Assembly: GCF_014198245.1 (NCBI RefSeq)
Contig: NZ_JACIHE010000006.1
Span: 310,001 to 374,000, forward strand
DNA from: Bradyrhizobium sp. cir1
GTDB lineage: Bacteria; Pseudomonadota; Alphaproteobacteria; Rhizobiales; Xanthobacteraceae
Length of the DNA stretch: 64,000 bases
Reading direction: 5' to 3'
In this document: positions 1-8,464 of the stretch, piece by piece
Layout: each line of letters opens with the position of its first letter
Numbering within the stretch: the stretch's first letter is position 1
The notes under the pieces: generated by a model
What the model saw: the letters and a program-made list of their open reading frames with translations, nothing else
Told to the model about the DNA's origin: nothing
The model's database searches: none
Position numbers and translations under genes: made by a program

Positions 1-117
1 GCCGTAACGGCGTCCGGATCGTGCACCCTTGCCCGGCAGCTCCACGACCCGGAGGCTTTCTGCCCCGGGGCGGTCACTTGCCTCGTCGTCATTGCTCCTT
101 GCACGAACATCACTCAT
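1..117 (-). CDS. RND efflux periplasmic adaptor (membrane fusion protein), N-terminal fragment
   Basis: Only the first 39 codons lie in the window; the gene runs off the left edge. Its ATG overlaps the TGA of the upstream RND pump gene in an ATGA arrangement, so the two are translationally coupled. The visible residues are polar and charged (start MSDVRARSNDDEASD) and show no domain. The call as the HlyD/AcrA-type adaptor is inferred only from its position directly behind an RND permease, where the adaptor gene usually sits. A different small partner gene is possible. Confidence 0.5.
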   Translation of the reverse strand, partial: MSDVRARSNDDEASDRPGAESLRVVELPGKGARSGRRYG

Positions 118-3100
118 TCCGGTCGCTCCTCGAATACGCCGTGGCGAGGCTTGCCGTCATTACCCTTGCGCAGCATGGCGAAGAGATAAGGCACGATCAG
201 CAGGGTGGTCGGGGTTGCGAACAGCAGGCCGCCGATGACCGCCCGCGCCAGCGCCGCATTCTGCTCCTCGCCGGGCCCACCGATCGCCATCGGGACCATG
301 CCCACGATCATCGCCGCCGCGGTCATCAGCACCGGCCTGATCCTCGTCCGGCCCGCGCTCAGCGCCGCCTGGAATGCCGAGTGTCCCTTCAATTGCTCGT
401 CGCGCGCGAAGGTCACGAGCAGGATGGAATTTGCGGAGGCAACGCCGATCGCCATGATGGCCCCCATCAGCGATGGCACGTTCAGCGTCGTCCCGGTGAT
501 GAACAGCATCGTCACGATGCCGCAGAATGTCGCCGGCAGCGCCAGGATGACGACGAAGGGATCGCCAAAGTTCTGGTAGTTCACGACCATCAGCAGGTAG
601 ACGAGGATGGCCGCGAACAGCAGTCCAAGCCCGAGATCGCGGAACGACTGATGCATGCTCTGGATCTGTCCGAGAACCTGAATCGAATTGCCCGGCTGGA
701 GCTGCTTCTGCAGCTTGGACGTCACCTTCTCGATGTCGGCCGCGACGCTGCCGAGATCACGGCCCTGCACGCTCGCATAGACGTCGTACACCGGTTGCAC
801 ATTGGCCTGGTTCGAATTGGTCGGAACGGTGTCCCGCTTGAAGGTCGCGACATTGCTGAGCAGGCCGGGCACCGTCTGCCCGCTTGCCGCGAGCGAGGCC
901 GACACCGGCGTGTTGCCCAGGGCATTCAGCGAGTTGGCCCTGTATTCGGGCGTCTGCACAGCGAGGTAATAGGGAATGCCTGACGTCGGATCAGTCCAGA
1001 AATTCGGCGAGACCTGCGCGGACGATGAGAGGCTGACATTGATGTTGGTCGCCACCGTGCTGGCATTGAGGCCCAGCTGCGCGGCACGCGTGCGATCGAT
1101 GTCGGCATAGAATGCGGGAGCATCGACCTCCTGCTGCAGATGCGCATCGACCACACCGGGGATCGCCGCGAGACTCTTCTGCAGCTCCTTGGCGACGGCG
1201 AGATTGTTGTTGCCGTAACCGACCGTGCGGACATCGATCTGCGCCGGAAGACCGAAGTTCAGGATCTGCGTGACGATATCGGCCGCCTGGAAATAGAAGG
1301 TGTCCTCCGGGAATGCCGTCGGCAGCACCTGCCGCAGCTTCCTGATGTAATCCGCGGTTGGCTTATGCCCTTCCTTCAACGACACGAGGATGGTGCCGTC
1401 GTTCACGCCGATCGTCGAGCCGTCCGTGAAAGCGAGGTTATAGGGACGCGCCGGCAGGCCGATATTGTCGACGATCAACGCCCGGTCGCGCTCTGGAATG
1501 ACGTCGCGGATCTTGTCCTCGACCGCCTGGAAAATCGCCTCCGTACGCTCGATCCGCGTGCCAGCGGGGGCGCGAACATGGAGCTGAATCTGGCCGCCGT
1601 CGATCAGGGGATAGAAGTCCCGTCCGACATAGGCGAACATGGTGGCTCCGAGCGCCAGCACCAGCGCGGCGACGACGGGTATGATCGCGCGATGCCGCAG
1701 CAATTTCAGCAGTAGATCCGAATAGCCATCACGCAGGCGCTCGAAGGCGCGCTCGAAGGTCGCGGAGGCGCGCGCGAAGATGTTTGTCGGACGCTCACCC
1801 TCGCCATGACGCCGCTCGCCCTTCAGCAGCAGGCCGATGGTGATTGGCGTCAGCGTCCGCGACAGCCCGTATGACGCCAGCATCGCGAACACCACGGCGA
1901 GGCCGAGCGGCGTGAACAAATATTTGGCCGGGCCCTCGAGGAACACGACCGAGGTGAACACGCAACTGATCGCGAGTGTCGAGACCAGCGTCGGCACCGC
2001 GATCTCGGCGGCCCCGTGCAGGGTCGCGTCCGGCAGTGGCATGCCTTCCTCGGTCCAGAGCCGGTGCGTATTCTCGATCGTCACGGTCGAATCGTCGACG
2101 AGGATACCGACGGCGAGGGCAAGGCCGCCGAGCGTCATCGTGTTGAGGGTCTCGCCGAGGAAATACAGGACGATCAGCGAGGACAGCATCGCCAGCGGGA
2201 TCGAGATCAGGACGACCAGCGTCGATCGCCACGATCCCAGGAACACCAGGATCATCAGTGCCGTCAGGCCGGCCGCGATCGCACCTTCGCGCAGCACGCC
2301 ATCGACCGAATGAGTGACGAAGATCGACTGGTCGAACAGCTCGTTGATCTTCAGCCCCGCCGGCGCCGACGCGCGGATCGAAGTCAGGGCCGCTTTCACG
2401 CCGTTGACGACAGCGAGCGTGGAAGCATTGCCGTTCTTGATGACGCTGAGCAGGACGGCGCGATGGCCGTCCTCGCGCACGATGTTCTGCTGGACCTGGG
2501 CGCCATCGCGGACCTGGGCGACGTCCTTCAGGAAGATCGTGGCCCCGTTCGCGAACTTGACCGGGATCATGTTGAGATCCTGGATCGTCGCCGGCGTCGC
2601 GTTGGTGCGAACGGTGTATTGGGTGTCGCCGATCTTGGTCGTGCCGGTCGGCAACGTCAGGTTCTGGGTGTTCACCGCGTTGACGATGTCGAGCGGCGTC
2701 AGTCCGCGCGACAGCAGCTTGTTCGGATCGATGTCGACCATGATCTGACGGTATTTGCCCCCGGCAGGCGTGGGCAAGGTCACGCCCGGAACGGGAGCCA
2801 GTTGCTGGCGGACCCGGTAGATGCCGAAATCGTAGAGCTGCTGCTCATTCAGGCTGTTCGATTCGAGGCTGAGCTGGAGCACCGGCACGCTCGAGGCATT
2901 GAACTGCACGATGATCGGCGGCTGGATGCCCGGCGGCATCAGTGCGCGGATGGCATTGGTCGCCGAAACGATCTGCGAGATTGCGAGATCGAGATTGACG
3001 TCCGGCTGGAAGTAGATCTTCTGGACCGACAGGCCGTTGAGGGTCTGCGCCTCGATATTCTTGATGCCGCTGACATTGGCGCTGATCGAATATTGACTGT

Positions 3101-3296
3101 AGGTGCTGACGCGCTGCTCCATCTCAGGCGTCGAGAGGCCGGTATAGCTCCAGATGACCGTGACGACGGGGATCTGGATCTCCGGAAAAATGTCTGTCGG
3201 CATCCAGCGGATCGCGATCCCGCCGAGGAACAGGATCAGCGCCGCAAGTACATAGAATGTGTGCGGAAGCCGCAGCGCGAAGCGAACAATTCCCAT
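114..3296 (-). CDS. RND-family efflux permease (AcrB/HAE1 type)
   Basis: A 1060-residue inner-membrane proton-driven exporter of the resistance-nodulation-division superfamily, close to the usual length of about 1030-1060. The N-terminal transmembrane helix starts near residue 8. The porter region follows, then a block of helices around residues 335-500 with the paired acidic residues of TM4 (GILVDDSTVTIEN). A second porter region and a second helix block end near residue 1040. Family knowledge says it works as a trimer with a periplasmic adaptor and an outer-membrane channel. The adaptor gene appears to start at the end of this one; no channel gene is visible nearby. It lies downstream of a two-component pair and a sigma factor on the same strand, 80 bases from the sigma gene. 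The substrate cannot be read from the sequence. Confidence 0.93.
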   Translation of the reverse strand: MGIVRFALRLPHTFYVLAALILFLGGIAIRWMPTDIFPEIQIPVVTVIWSYTGLSTPEMEQRVSTYSQYSISANVSGIKNIEAQTLNGLSVQKIYFQPDVNLDLAISQIVSATNAIRALMPPGIQPPIIVQFNASSVPVLQLSLESNSLNEQQLYDFGIYRVRQQLAPVPGVTLPTPAGGKYRQIMVDIDPNKLLSRGLTPLDIVNAVNTQNLTLPTGTTKIGDTQYTVRTNATPATIQDLNMIPVKFANGATIFLKDVAQVRDGAQVQQNIVREDGHRAVLLSVIKNGNASTLAVVNGVKAALTSIRASAPAGLKINELFDQSIFVTHSVDGVLREGAIAAGLTALMILVFLGSWRSTLVVLISIPLAMLSSLIVLYFLGETLNTMTLGGLALAVGILVDDSTVTIENTHRLWTEEGMPLPDATLHGAAEIAVPTLVSTLAISCVFTSVVFLEGPAKYLFTPLGLAVVFAMLASYGLSRTLTPITIGLLLKGERRHGEGERPTNIFARASATFERAFERLRDGYSDLLLKLLRHRAIIPVVAALVLALGATMFAYVGRDFYPLIDGGQIQLHVRAPAGTRIERTEAIFQAVEDKIRDVIPERDRALIVDNIGLPARPYNLAFTDGSTIGVNDGTILVSLKEGHKPTADYIRKLRQVLPTAFPEDTFYFQAADIVTQILNFGLPAQIDVRTVGYGNNNLAVAKELQKSLAAIPGVVDAHLQQEVDAPAFYADIDRTRAAQLGLNASTVATNINVSLSSSAQVSPNFWTDPTSGIPYYLAVQTPEYRANSLNALGNTPVSASLAASGQTVPGLLSNVATFKRDTVPTNSNQANVQPVYDVYASVQGRDLGSVAADIEKVTSKLQKQLQPGNSIQVLGQIQSMHQSFRDLGLGLLFAAILVYLLMVVNYQNFGDPFVVILALPATFCGIVTMLFITGTTLNVPSLMGAIMAIGVASANSILLVTFARDEQLKGHSAFQAALSAGRTRIRPVLMTAAAMIVGMVPMAIGGPGEEQNAALARAVIGGLLFATPTTLLIVPYLFAMLRKGNDGKPRHGVFEERPE

Positions 3297-3376
3297 GGTG
3301 GTCTGCCTGGAGCAAGATTGCGCGAGATCGTCGAGCAGGTGAGGACGGTCGGGCCTCCGTTCAAATGAAAACGAAT

Positions 3377-4300
3377 TCAGTCGCTGCGCGCGATGGCGCG
3401 TGGCGCATCCTGCGCGGCGAGCATGACGGCCCGCTTGACCTTGGCGAAGGTGCGGATCTCGATCTGGCGAACCCGCTCACTGGATATGGACAGCTCGCTG
3501 GCGAGCTGATCGAGCGTAACGGGGCATTCCGTCAGCCGCCTCGCTTCGAAGACACGACGATCCCGCGCCGCGAGCCCATCCAGCGCAACACGCAGGGCCT
3601 TGCTGCGCTGATCCGTCTGCTCGTGATCGGCAAGCATCGTCTCTGCGTCGACCGCCCCATCGACCAGCAGGGATTCCAGCTCGGTTCCACTGTCCTCATC
3701 ACCAACGCGCGCGTTCAGCGACATGTCACCATTGAGTCGCGCGTCCATCTCGATCACCTCGCGCGCCGTCACCTCGAGCTTCCCGGCGATCAATTCGGCG
3801 ACGTCGGGCGTGAGCCCTGCCATCGCGCTACCGGTGGCTTTCCTGATCTCGCCGCGGAGCTTGAAAAACAACTTCCTCTGCGCAGCCGTCGTCCCGATCT
3901 TGACCAGGGACCAGGACCGCAGGATGTATTCGTGAATGGTGGCCTTGATCCACCAGATCGCATAGCTCGAGAATCGCGCGCCGCGGCCGGGTTCGAAGCG
4001 CGACGCTGCGATCACGAGGCCGAGATTTGCTTCTGCGATCAGATCGACCAGTGGCAGGCCGTATCCCCTGTAACCCCGCGCCAACTTGGCGGCGAGCCGA
4101 AGATGGCTGGTGACGAGCTCATCCGCGGCGCGCCGGTCCCGCGTTTCCTGCCAGCGACGCGCCAGCTGCTGCTCCTGACCCGGCTCAAGCAGGTCGAAGC
4201 GCCTGATCGCCGCGGAATAGGCGCTGAGGAACGGCGTCGACACCGCTGCGGCCGGCACGGCAACAGGAACGCGCCTCACGACTTGATGGCTAGTCTGCAT
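3377..4300 (-). CDS. RNA polymerase sigma factor, RpoH-like
   Basis: A 307-residue sigma-70-family protein with regions 2 and 4. Region 2 (about residues 55-130) includes the core-binding stretch ending DLIAEANLGL and the promoter-melting motif FSSYAIWWIKA. It is followed by QRKLFFKLR, which matches the RpoH box typical of heat-shock sigma factors. Region 4 is a helix-turn-helix near residues 255-290 (LDQLASELSISSERVRQIE). Length fits RpoH (about 290-305). Alphaproteobacteria often carry several RpoH paralogues. Its place between a sensor kinase and an RND pump suggests a specialised stress regulon rather than the main heat-shock factor, but that is inference. Spacing to the kinase is about 60 bases. 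Confidence 0.9.
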   Translation of the reverse strand: MQTSHQVVRRVPVAVPAAAVSTPFLSAYSAAIRRFDLLEPGQEQQLARRWQETRDRRAADELVTSHLRLAAKLARGYRGYGLPLVDLIAEANLGLVIAASRFEPGRGARFSSYAIWWIKATIHEYILRSWSLVKIGTTAAQRKLFFKLRGEIRKATGSAMAGLTPDVAELIAGKLEVTAREVIEMDARLNGDMSLNARVGDEDSGTELESLLVDGAVDAETMLADHEQTDQRSKALRVALDGLAARDRRVFEARRLTECPVTLDQLASELSISSERVRQIEIRTFAKVKRAVMLAAQDAPRAIARSD

Positions 4301-4360
4301 TTGTCACTCCTATATTCCAGGCCGGCTGATTAAGCTCGAAAGCATCGCGCATCATTCGGT

Positions 4361-5785
4361 TCATCCCATCTGGCTCGCGTCTGCGTGCAGCAATGTCCGC
4401 GATCGGCGCGTGATGGGTCTGCCCGCCCTCCCGGTCCAGGCCAGGATCTCGATCCGCCCACCGGGAGCGGGGCCAATGATCAGCCGGAAGCCATGCAGCT
4501 TGACGATCGCGGCAACCAGGCTCAATCCGAGCCCGACGCCCGGGGTGTTGCGCATCTTGTCGGAGCGGTAGAACCGCCGCAGCACCGCCTCGCGCTCCTG
4601 CTCGCTGATGCCAGGACCGGTATCGCTTACGCGCACCAGCGCGGTGTCGTCCTCCGCTTCCAGGGCTAGCTCCACCCGTCCGCCTGACGGCGTGAACTTG
4701 ATGGCATTATCGACGAGATTGGCGACCGCCTCGAACAGCAGATCCCGGTCACCCCACACCAGCACATTGCGCTCGGTGACGACAGCAAGCCCGACATGCC
4801 TGTCCTCAGCGATCGGCTCGTAGACGTCGCACACTTCCCGCAGGATCTCGTCGAGCGCAACGTCGCCAAAACCTGCCATGCGGCGGTTGTTCTCGATCTC
4901 AGTCATGCGCAGCAAGGCGGTGACGATCGCTAGCGACTGGTCGATGCCGGCGATGGCCTTGTCCGTAATCTCCTGCAGCTCCTCCAGCGTTGCCGCATGC
5001 GTTCGCCCGCGCTCCAGCGCAAGGCGGACGCGCGTGAGCGGGGTCCTGAGATCATGAGCGATATCGTTGCCGACGCCGGCGAGCGCATTGATCATCATCT
5101 CCATCTCGTCGAGCATGCCGTTGACGATCCTGGCCAACCGCGCAAACGGGTCGTCCGTCCCGCCCTCCGGAAGCCGTTCGCGCAGCTCGCCGGCCACGAT
5201 GCGCTGGACCCGCTGGTTGACCTCCTCTACGCGTCTCTGGGCACGCAAGCTCAGCCAGGCACCGGCGAGCAGGCAGAGGCTGAAGGCCGGCAGCAAGCCC
5301 AGGGCCAGGGCCTGGCCCACCACGCTCGAAATCTCGCGCGTCTCATCGACGTTCCGTCCCATCACCAGGACATCGCCGCCATCGAGACGCCTTCCGACTG
5401 CCCTGACGACGGGACCATGGGCCGCCGGCTTTTCCAACAGATCGAGCCGCACGCCCTGCACCGCTCCGCCAAGCCCGAGCTCGCGCGGCACGCGGTCGAT
5501 GTTGCCGGCAAGGCGGGTGCCGGCGGCGTCGAACAGTCCCGCATACTGCACGCCCCTGGAATCCTGCGCGAGATGATCCGCGATGGCGCTGATGCGGCGG
5601 GCCGGGGGCAAGTCGGCGATGAACTCGATCTGCGTGGTGATCATGCGATCGGATCGCGCGACCAGATAACCATCGAGCTTCCAGTAGATGAACCCGAACA
5701 AGGCAACCACGAACAGCGCGAAGGCGGCCGCCACGGCCAGGGCCCAAAGGAACGTGCTGGAGCGGATCAACTGGATCTGGTGCAT
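4361..5785 (-). CDS. Membrane sensor histidine kinase
   Basis: A 474-residue two-component kinase. TM1 is at residues 12-34, and a periplasmic sensing loop runs to about 150. TM2 is near 155-178, followed by a HAMP linker. The dimerisation/phosphoacceptor helix has the H-box NDIAHDLRTPLTRVR. The HATPase domain has an N-box (VANLVDNAIKFT), a G1 box (VSDTGPGI) and a G2 box (GVGLGLSLV). It should autophosphorylate on the H-box histidine and pass phosphate to the regulator encoded 9 bases upstream. The loop has no recognisable ligand domain, so the signal is unknown; control of the downstream efflux pump is a reasonable inference. A short tail after the HATPase domain is basic and of unknown role. 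Confidence 0.92.
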   Translation of the reverse strand: MHQIQLIRSSTFLWALAVAAAFALFVVALFGFIYWKLDGYLVARSDRMITTQIEFIADLPPARRISAIADHLAQDSRGVQYAGLFDAAGTRLAGNIDRVPRELGLGGAVQGVRLDLLEKPAAHGPVVRAVGRRLDGGDVLVMGRNVDETREISSVVGQALALGLLPAFSLCLLAGAWLSLRAQRRVEEVNQRVQRIVAGELRERLPEGGTDDPFARLARIVNGMLDEMEMMINALAGVGNDIAHDLRTPLTRVRLALERGRTHAATLEELQEITDKAIAGIDQSLAIVTALLRMTEIENNRRMAGFGDVALDEILREVCDVYEPIAEDRHVGLAVVTERNVLVWGDRDLLFEAVANLVDNAIKFTPSGGRVELALEAEDDTALVRVSDTGPGISEQEREAVLRRFYRSDKMRNTPGVGLGLSLVAAIVKLHGFRLIIGPAPGGRIEILAWTGRAGRPITRRSRTLLHADASQMG

Positions 5786-5794
5786 CGCCCGCCC

Positions 5795-6475
5795 CTATTG
5801 CCGCGAGCGCAGGACGAAGCCGGAGCCTCGGACGTTGTGGATCAGCTGCGGCTCTCCAGGACCGTCCACCTTGTGACGAAGCCGGCCCATATGCACGTCG
5901 ATCAGGTTGGTGGTCGCCGGAACGAACTTGTAGTTCCAGAGCTCCTCGAGCAGCATCGCGCGCGTCAACAGCTGATCGTTCCGGCGCATCATGTATTCGA
6001 GCAGGCGGAATTCGCGCGGCAGCAGGTCGAGCGCGCGCCCGCCGCGTCGCGCGGTCCGCTCGATCAGATCGAGCTCCAGCGGCCCGACATGCAAGATGGT
6101 TTCACGGCTATCGATCGGCCGCCGCAGTAACGCCTCGATCCGCGCGACCAGCTCGGCTAGCGCGAACGGCTTTGTGAGATAATCATCCCCGCCCATGCGC
6201 AACCCGCGCACCCGGTCATCCACGGCGCCGAGCGCACTCAGCACTAGCACGGGCGTCCTGACCTGATCCTTGCGTAGCGTCTCGATGACGGTCAGCCCGT
6301 CCATTCCCGGCAGCATGCGATCGACGATCATGGCATCGGGACTCGACGCGCGCGCCCGGTCGAGACCGTCCACGCCGTCGCCGGCCCACTGCACCTCGAA
6401 TCCGCGATCGGCGAGTTCGGCGACGATCGCCTCTGCGGTCTCGGTGTCGTCCTCGATCAGGAGAATCCGATTCAT
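5795..6475 (-). CDS. OmpR/PhoB-family response regulator
   Basis: A 226-residue transcription factor with an N-terminal receiver domain and a C-terminal winged helix. The receiver starts MNRILLIEDD, giving the acidic pocket; the phosphoacceptor aspartate lies in the segment DAMIVDRMLPGMDG and the conserved lysine in YLTKPF. The DNA-binding domain includes LLPREFRLLEYMM and ends with the wing VRGSGFVL. The open frame extends to 6871, but the start at 6475 puts the receiver at residue 1 and has a GGAGCGAAG ribosome-binding site. The extension has no receiver-like content. It is followed by its partner kinase 9 bases later, and probably by the sigma factor and RND pump in one transcript. Confidence 0.93.
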   Translation of the reverse strand: MNRILLIEDDTETAEAIVAELADRGFEVQWAGDGVDGLDRARASSPDAMIVDRMLPGMDGLTVIETLRKDQVRTPVLVLSALGAVDDRVRGLRMGGDDYLTKPFALAELVARIEALLRRPIDSRETILHVGPLELDLIERTARRGGRALDLLPREFRLLEYMMRRNDQLLTRAMLLEELWNYKFVPATTNLIDVHMGRLRHKVDGPGEPQLIHNVRGSGFVLRSRQ

Positions 6476-6957
6476 GATCTTCGCTCCACGTTCCGCGCGG
6501 CGTCTTGGTGCGCGGTGAGGAAGCGCGGGTTCAGCGGCGCGCGGTGTCATGTTCGGCGTCCGAACCCGTGGCTTTGACGCCGCCTGATGCCGGCCACTCG
6601 CTGTGGTACGAGATAGGCTTGCTGCGCGGACGATGCCATTGAATTCCAGTTCATGTTGCGGACGGCCCGCCTCACCAGCAGCGCCGATGCAAGGGCGATC
6701 CGTCCTGCCAATGTCGTGATCATCTGCCGGGCTCCGCTGCGAGCTGTTCTGGATCGAACATATGCCGTCAACGCACGTGCTGTAGTTTCGGGGGCCACGG
6801 ATGTTATGCATTCGCACGATCGTGGTTGCGACGCCGCATCGGCTCACAGGCGGTTGAACTGCGGTGAGCAAATCGTGCGTTTGAATCGCGACCGATCGTT
6901 CACACCTCGATGACGAACCGGCTTGGTTCGGCCTGATGTCATCAATGGAGAGAGCGA
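6476..6957. other. Intergenic region between divergent genes
   Basis: This gap of 482 bases lies between the minus-strand two-component operon and a plus-strand small exported protein. It should hold both promoters. No convincing -35/-10 pair, operator or hairpin could be picked out by eye. Open frames here lack ribosome-binding sites and recognisable protein content. A GGAGAGAGCG ribosome-binding site lies just before 6958. Confidence 0.5.
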
Positions 6958-7206
6958 ATGACCACGTCCAAACTGTTGTCGATGGGATTGATCGCAGCCG
7001 CCATGCTCGGCGGCCCCGTCATGGCGCGCGAGCACCATCGCGTCGTGCAGCAGCCCGCGGTGGAAGCCGATACGGTCGCGACGAACGCGCCGTTCTATTA
7101 TCCGGGCGAACGCGTGTGCATTCCGGCACCACGCGTCGGCGCCTTTGCTACCGCGCCATGGACTGGCAACAACGTGCCGTGCGAGCCGGGCACCGGCAGC
7201 TTCTGA
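6958..7206 (+). CDS. Small exported protein of unknown function
   Basis: An 82-residue protein preceded by a good ribosome-binding site (GGAGAGAG). Residues 1-23 look like a Sec signal peptide (SMGLIAAAMLGGPVMA followed by R), leaving a mature protein of about 59 residues. It has two cysteines (around VCIP and PCEP), which could form a disulphide in the periplasm. No family was recognised. It is divergent from the two-component/RND operon and is followed by a GC-rich hairpin, so it is probably monocistronic. A role in envelope stress together with its neighbour is only a guess. Confidence 0.7.
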   Translation: MTTSKLLSMGLIAAAMLGGPVMAREHHRVVQQPAVEADTVATNAPFYYPGERVCIPAPRVGAFATAPWTGNNVPCEPGTGSF

Positions 7207-7255
7207 TCGCACCAACGCGGCCGGCCGGATCACGCCGCCGGGCGCTGCACATGAC

Positions 7256-7289
7256 GGGGAGCGGGCTGCTCTGTTCAGCCCGCTCTCCC
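7256..7289 (+). terminator. GC-rich hairpin after the small exported protein gene
   Basis: The inverted repeat GAGCGGGCTG / CAGCCCGCTC has a 7-base loop and outer G/C pairs, starting about 50 bases after the stop codon. There is no T-run after it, so it is a likely transcript-end hairpin but not a textbook intrinsic terminator. Confidence 0.5.
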
Positions 7290-7467
7290 GCACGCGTCGC
7301 GGCCATGCGCGGCGGGATCACCTTCGCGAGCGGCGCGCCTGATATCTGACGCCGAATTCAGTTGGATTGCCGCGCACTGTGCCTACCTCTCTTTCATCAC
7401 TGATCGGGTCATCCGCAGCCTCTCGCGCGCGGCATGACCGGGCAGCCCAACACGAGAGGAGTTTCTC

Positions 7468-7842
7468 ATGAAACGCATAATCATGATTCTGGCGACAGCA
7501 GCACTTGCCTCGACGCTCGCCGTCGGCGCGGCCAATGCGCATGGCGGCGGTGGTGGCGGCGGCCACGGCGGCTTTGGCAGTGGCGGCTTCGGCGGCGGAC
7601 ATGCTGGCTTTGGCGGCGGCGCGCATTTCGGCGGCATGGGCCATGAGGGAGGTTTTGCCGGCGGCGCCCGGTTCGGCGGCGAGCACCTCGGCTTCGGTGG
7701 TCATGCCGGTGGCCTTCGCCAGCACGCGTTTCACAGCTACGGCCGCTACCGGCGCGGCTATGGATTCTACGGCGCCTATCCGGATTGCTATGATTGGTAC
7801 GCGCTGCATTCTGACCAGCCGTTACCGCTGAGCTGCAGCTAG
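7468..7842 (+). CDS. Glycine-rich exported protein
   Basis: A 124-residue protein with a clear signal peptide, MKRIIMILATAALASTLA with cleavage after NAHG or ANA near residue 24. Residues 25-80 are dominated by Gly with regular His and Phe in a loose GGFGGGH pattern. The C-terminal 40 residues are Tyr/Arg-rich (YGRYRRGYGFYGAYPDCYDWY), a pattern seen in small exported proteins of rhizobia. The His-rich, Gly-rich body could bind metal or be structural; neither is shown. The ribosome-binding site GAGAGGAG lies 8 bases upstream. It stands alone, without an obvious operon. Confidence 0.75.
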   Translation: MKRIIMILATAALASTLAVGAANAHGGGGGGGHGGFGSGGFGGGHAGFGGGAHFGGMGHEGGFAGGARFGGEHLGFGGHAGGLRQHAFHSYGRYRRGYGFYGAYPDCYDWYALHSDQPLPLSCS

Positions 7843-8464
7843 CCCTGCCGCTCAACATCCATCGGTCCGGACTAACCGGAGCGCGTCGCGCGTCTTCGTC
7901 GAAGATAAAGGCGATGAAACGTGTCGTACTCTTACAACGCCGAGATGCTCGCTCCAGAGCATCTTGGGCGTTGGGACACACCTCCAAGCACAAGCGAACT
8001 TCTCCATCAGCGACGATGGTCTCTGACGAAATCGGGCCGTCCCCGCAAGGCACCCTTACTGGTCCGCAATCAAGCCGCTGCTTTCGGAGGCACAGGAGCC
8101 AGCCGGGCGACATCGCCCGCCTGGTAGAAACCGCACTCATGCTGCCGAACAACGCGTCGGTCTCCGAGATGCTCGTGCACTGCCAGTTCGAGCCGATGCT
8201 TTAGGGTCCGGTTGGAGCCGCTACCTCACGGCAGAAACTGGCACGAAGGGCAACTCAACAACTGCGCGGCCGCCTGTTGCACCGCGAAACCATTTGCGCC
8301 GCAACATTCAAAAATGAGACTGCCAGTCAAGCCGAACGGGGCACCGATGCCTGCACCGCATTCGACTTCGGCTAGCTTCCCTGGAAAGCCGCGGGCCGCT
8401 CGAGGGCCACGGGCGTCGCGCCGGTTCGGCTCGGCAACAAATCGACGACACAGGGAGGAGCACA
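7843..8464. other. Gene-poor region with a dehydrogenase remnant
   Basis: This stretch of 622 bases lies between the glycine-rich protein and the ABC importer. The only protein-like signal is the tail of a short-chain dehydrogenase at 8094-8204. The part from 8205 to 8464 holds the leader of the importer operon and ends with a strong GGAGGAG ribosome-binding site. No promoter or operator could be assigned with confidence. Confidence 0.5.
8094..8204 (+). pseudogene. Possible C-terminal remnant of a short-chain dehydrogenase
   Basis: The last 36 codons of an open frame ending at 8204 read PGDIARLVETALMLPNNASV and on to FEPML. This resembles the C-terminal end of YdfG-like short-chain dehydrogenases, where a PxDIA motif precedes a helix and a final strand. 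None of the Rossmann motif, the catalytic Tyr-x3-Lys or other dehydrogenase sequence is present upstream, so if the match is real this is a decayed fragment. The call rests on pattern recognition over a short stretch. Confidence 0.35.

Noticed and set aside
6476..6871. N-terminal extension of the response regulator
   Set aside because: The receiver domain starts at the ATG at 6475 with a good ribosome-binding site; the extension is Arg/Pro-rich and not part of the family.
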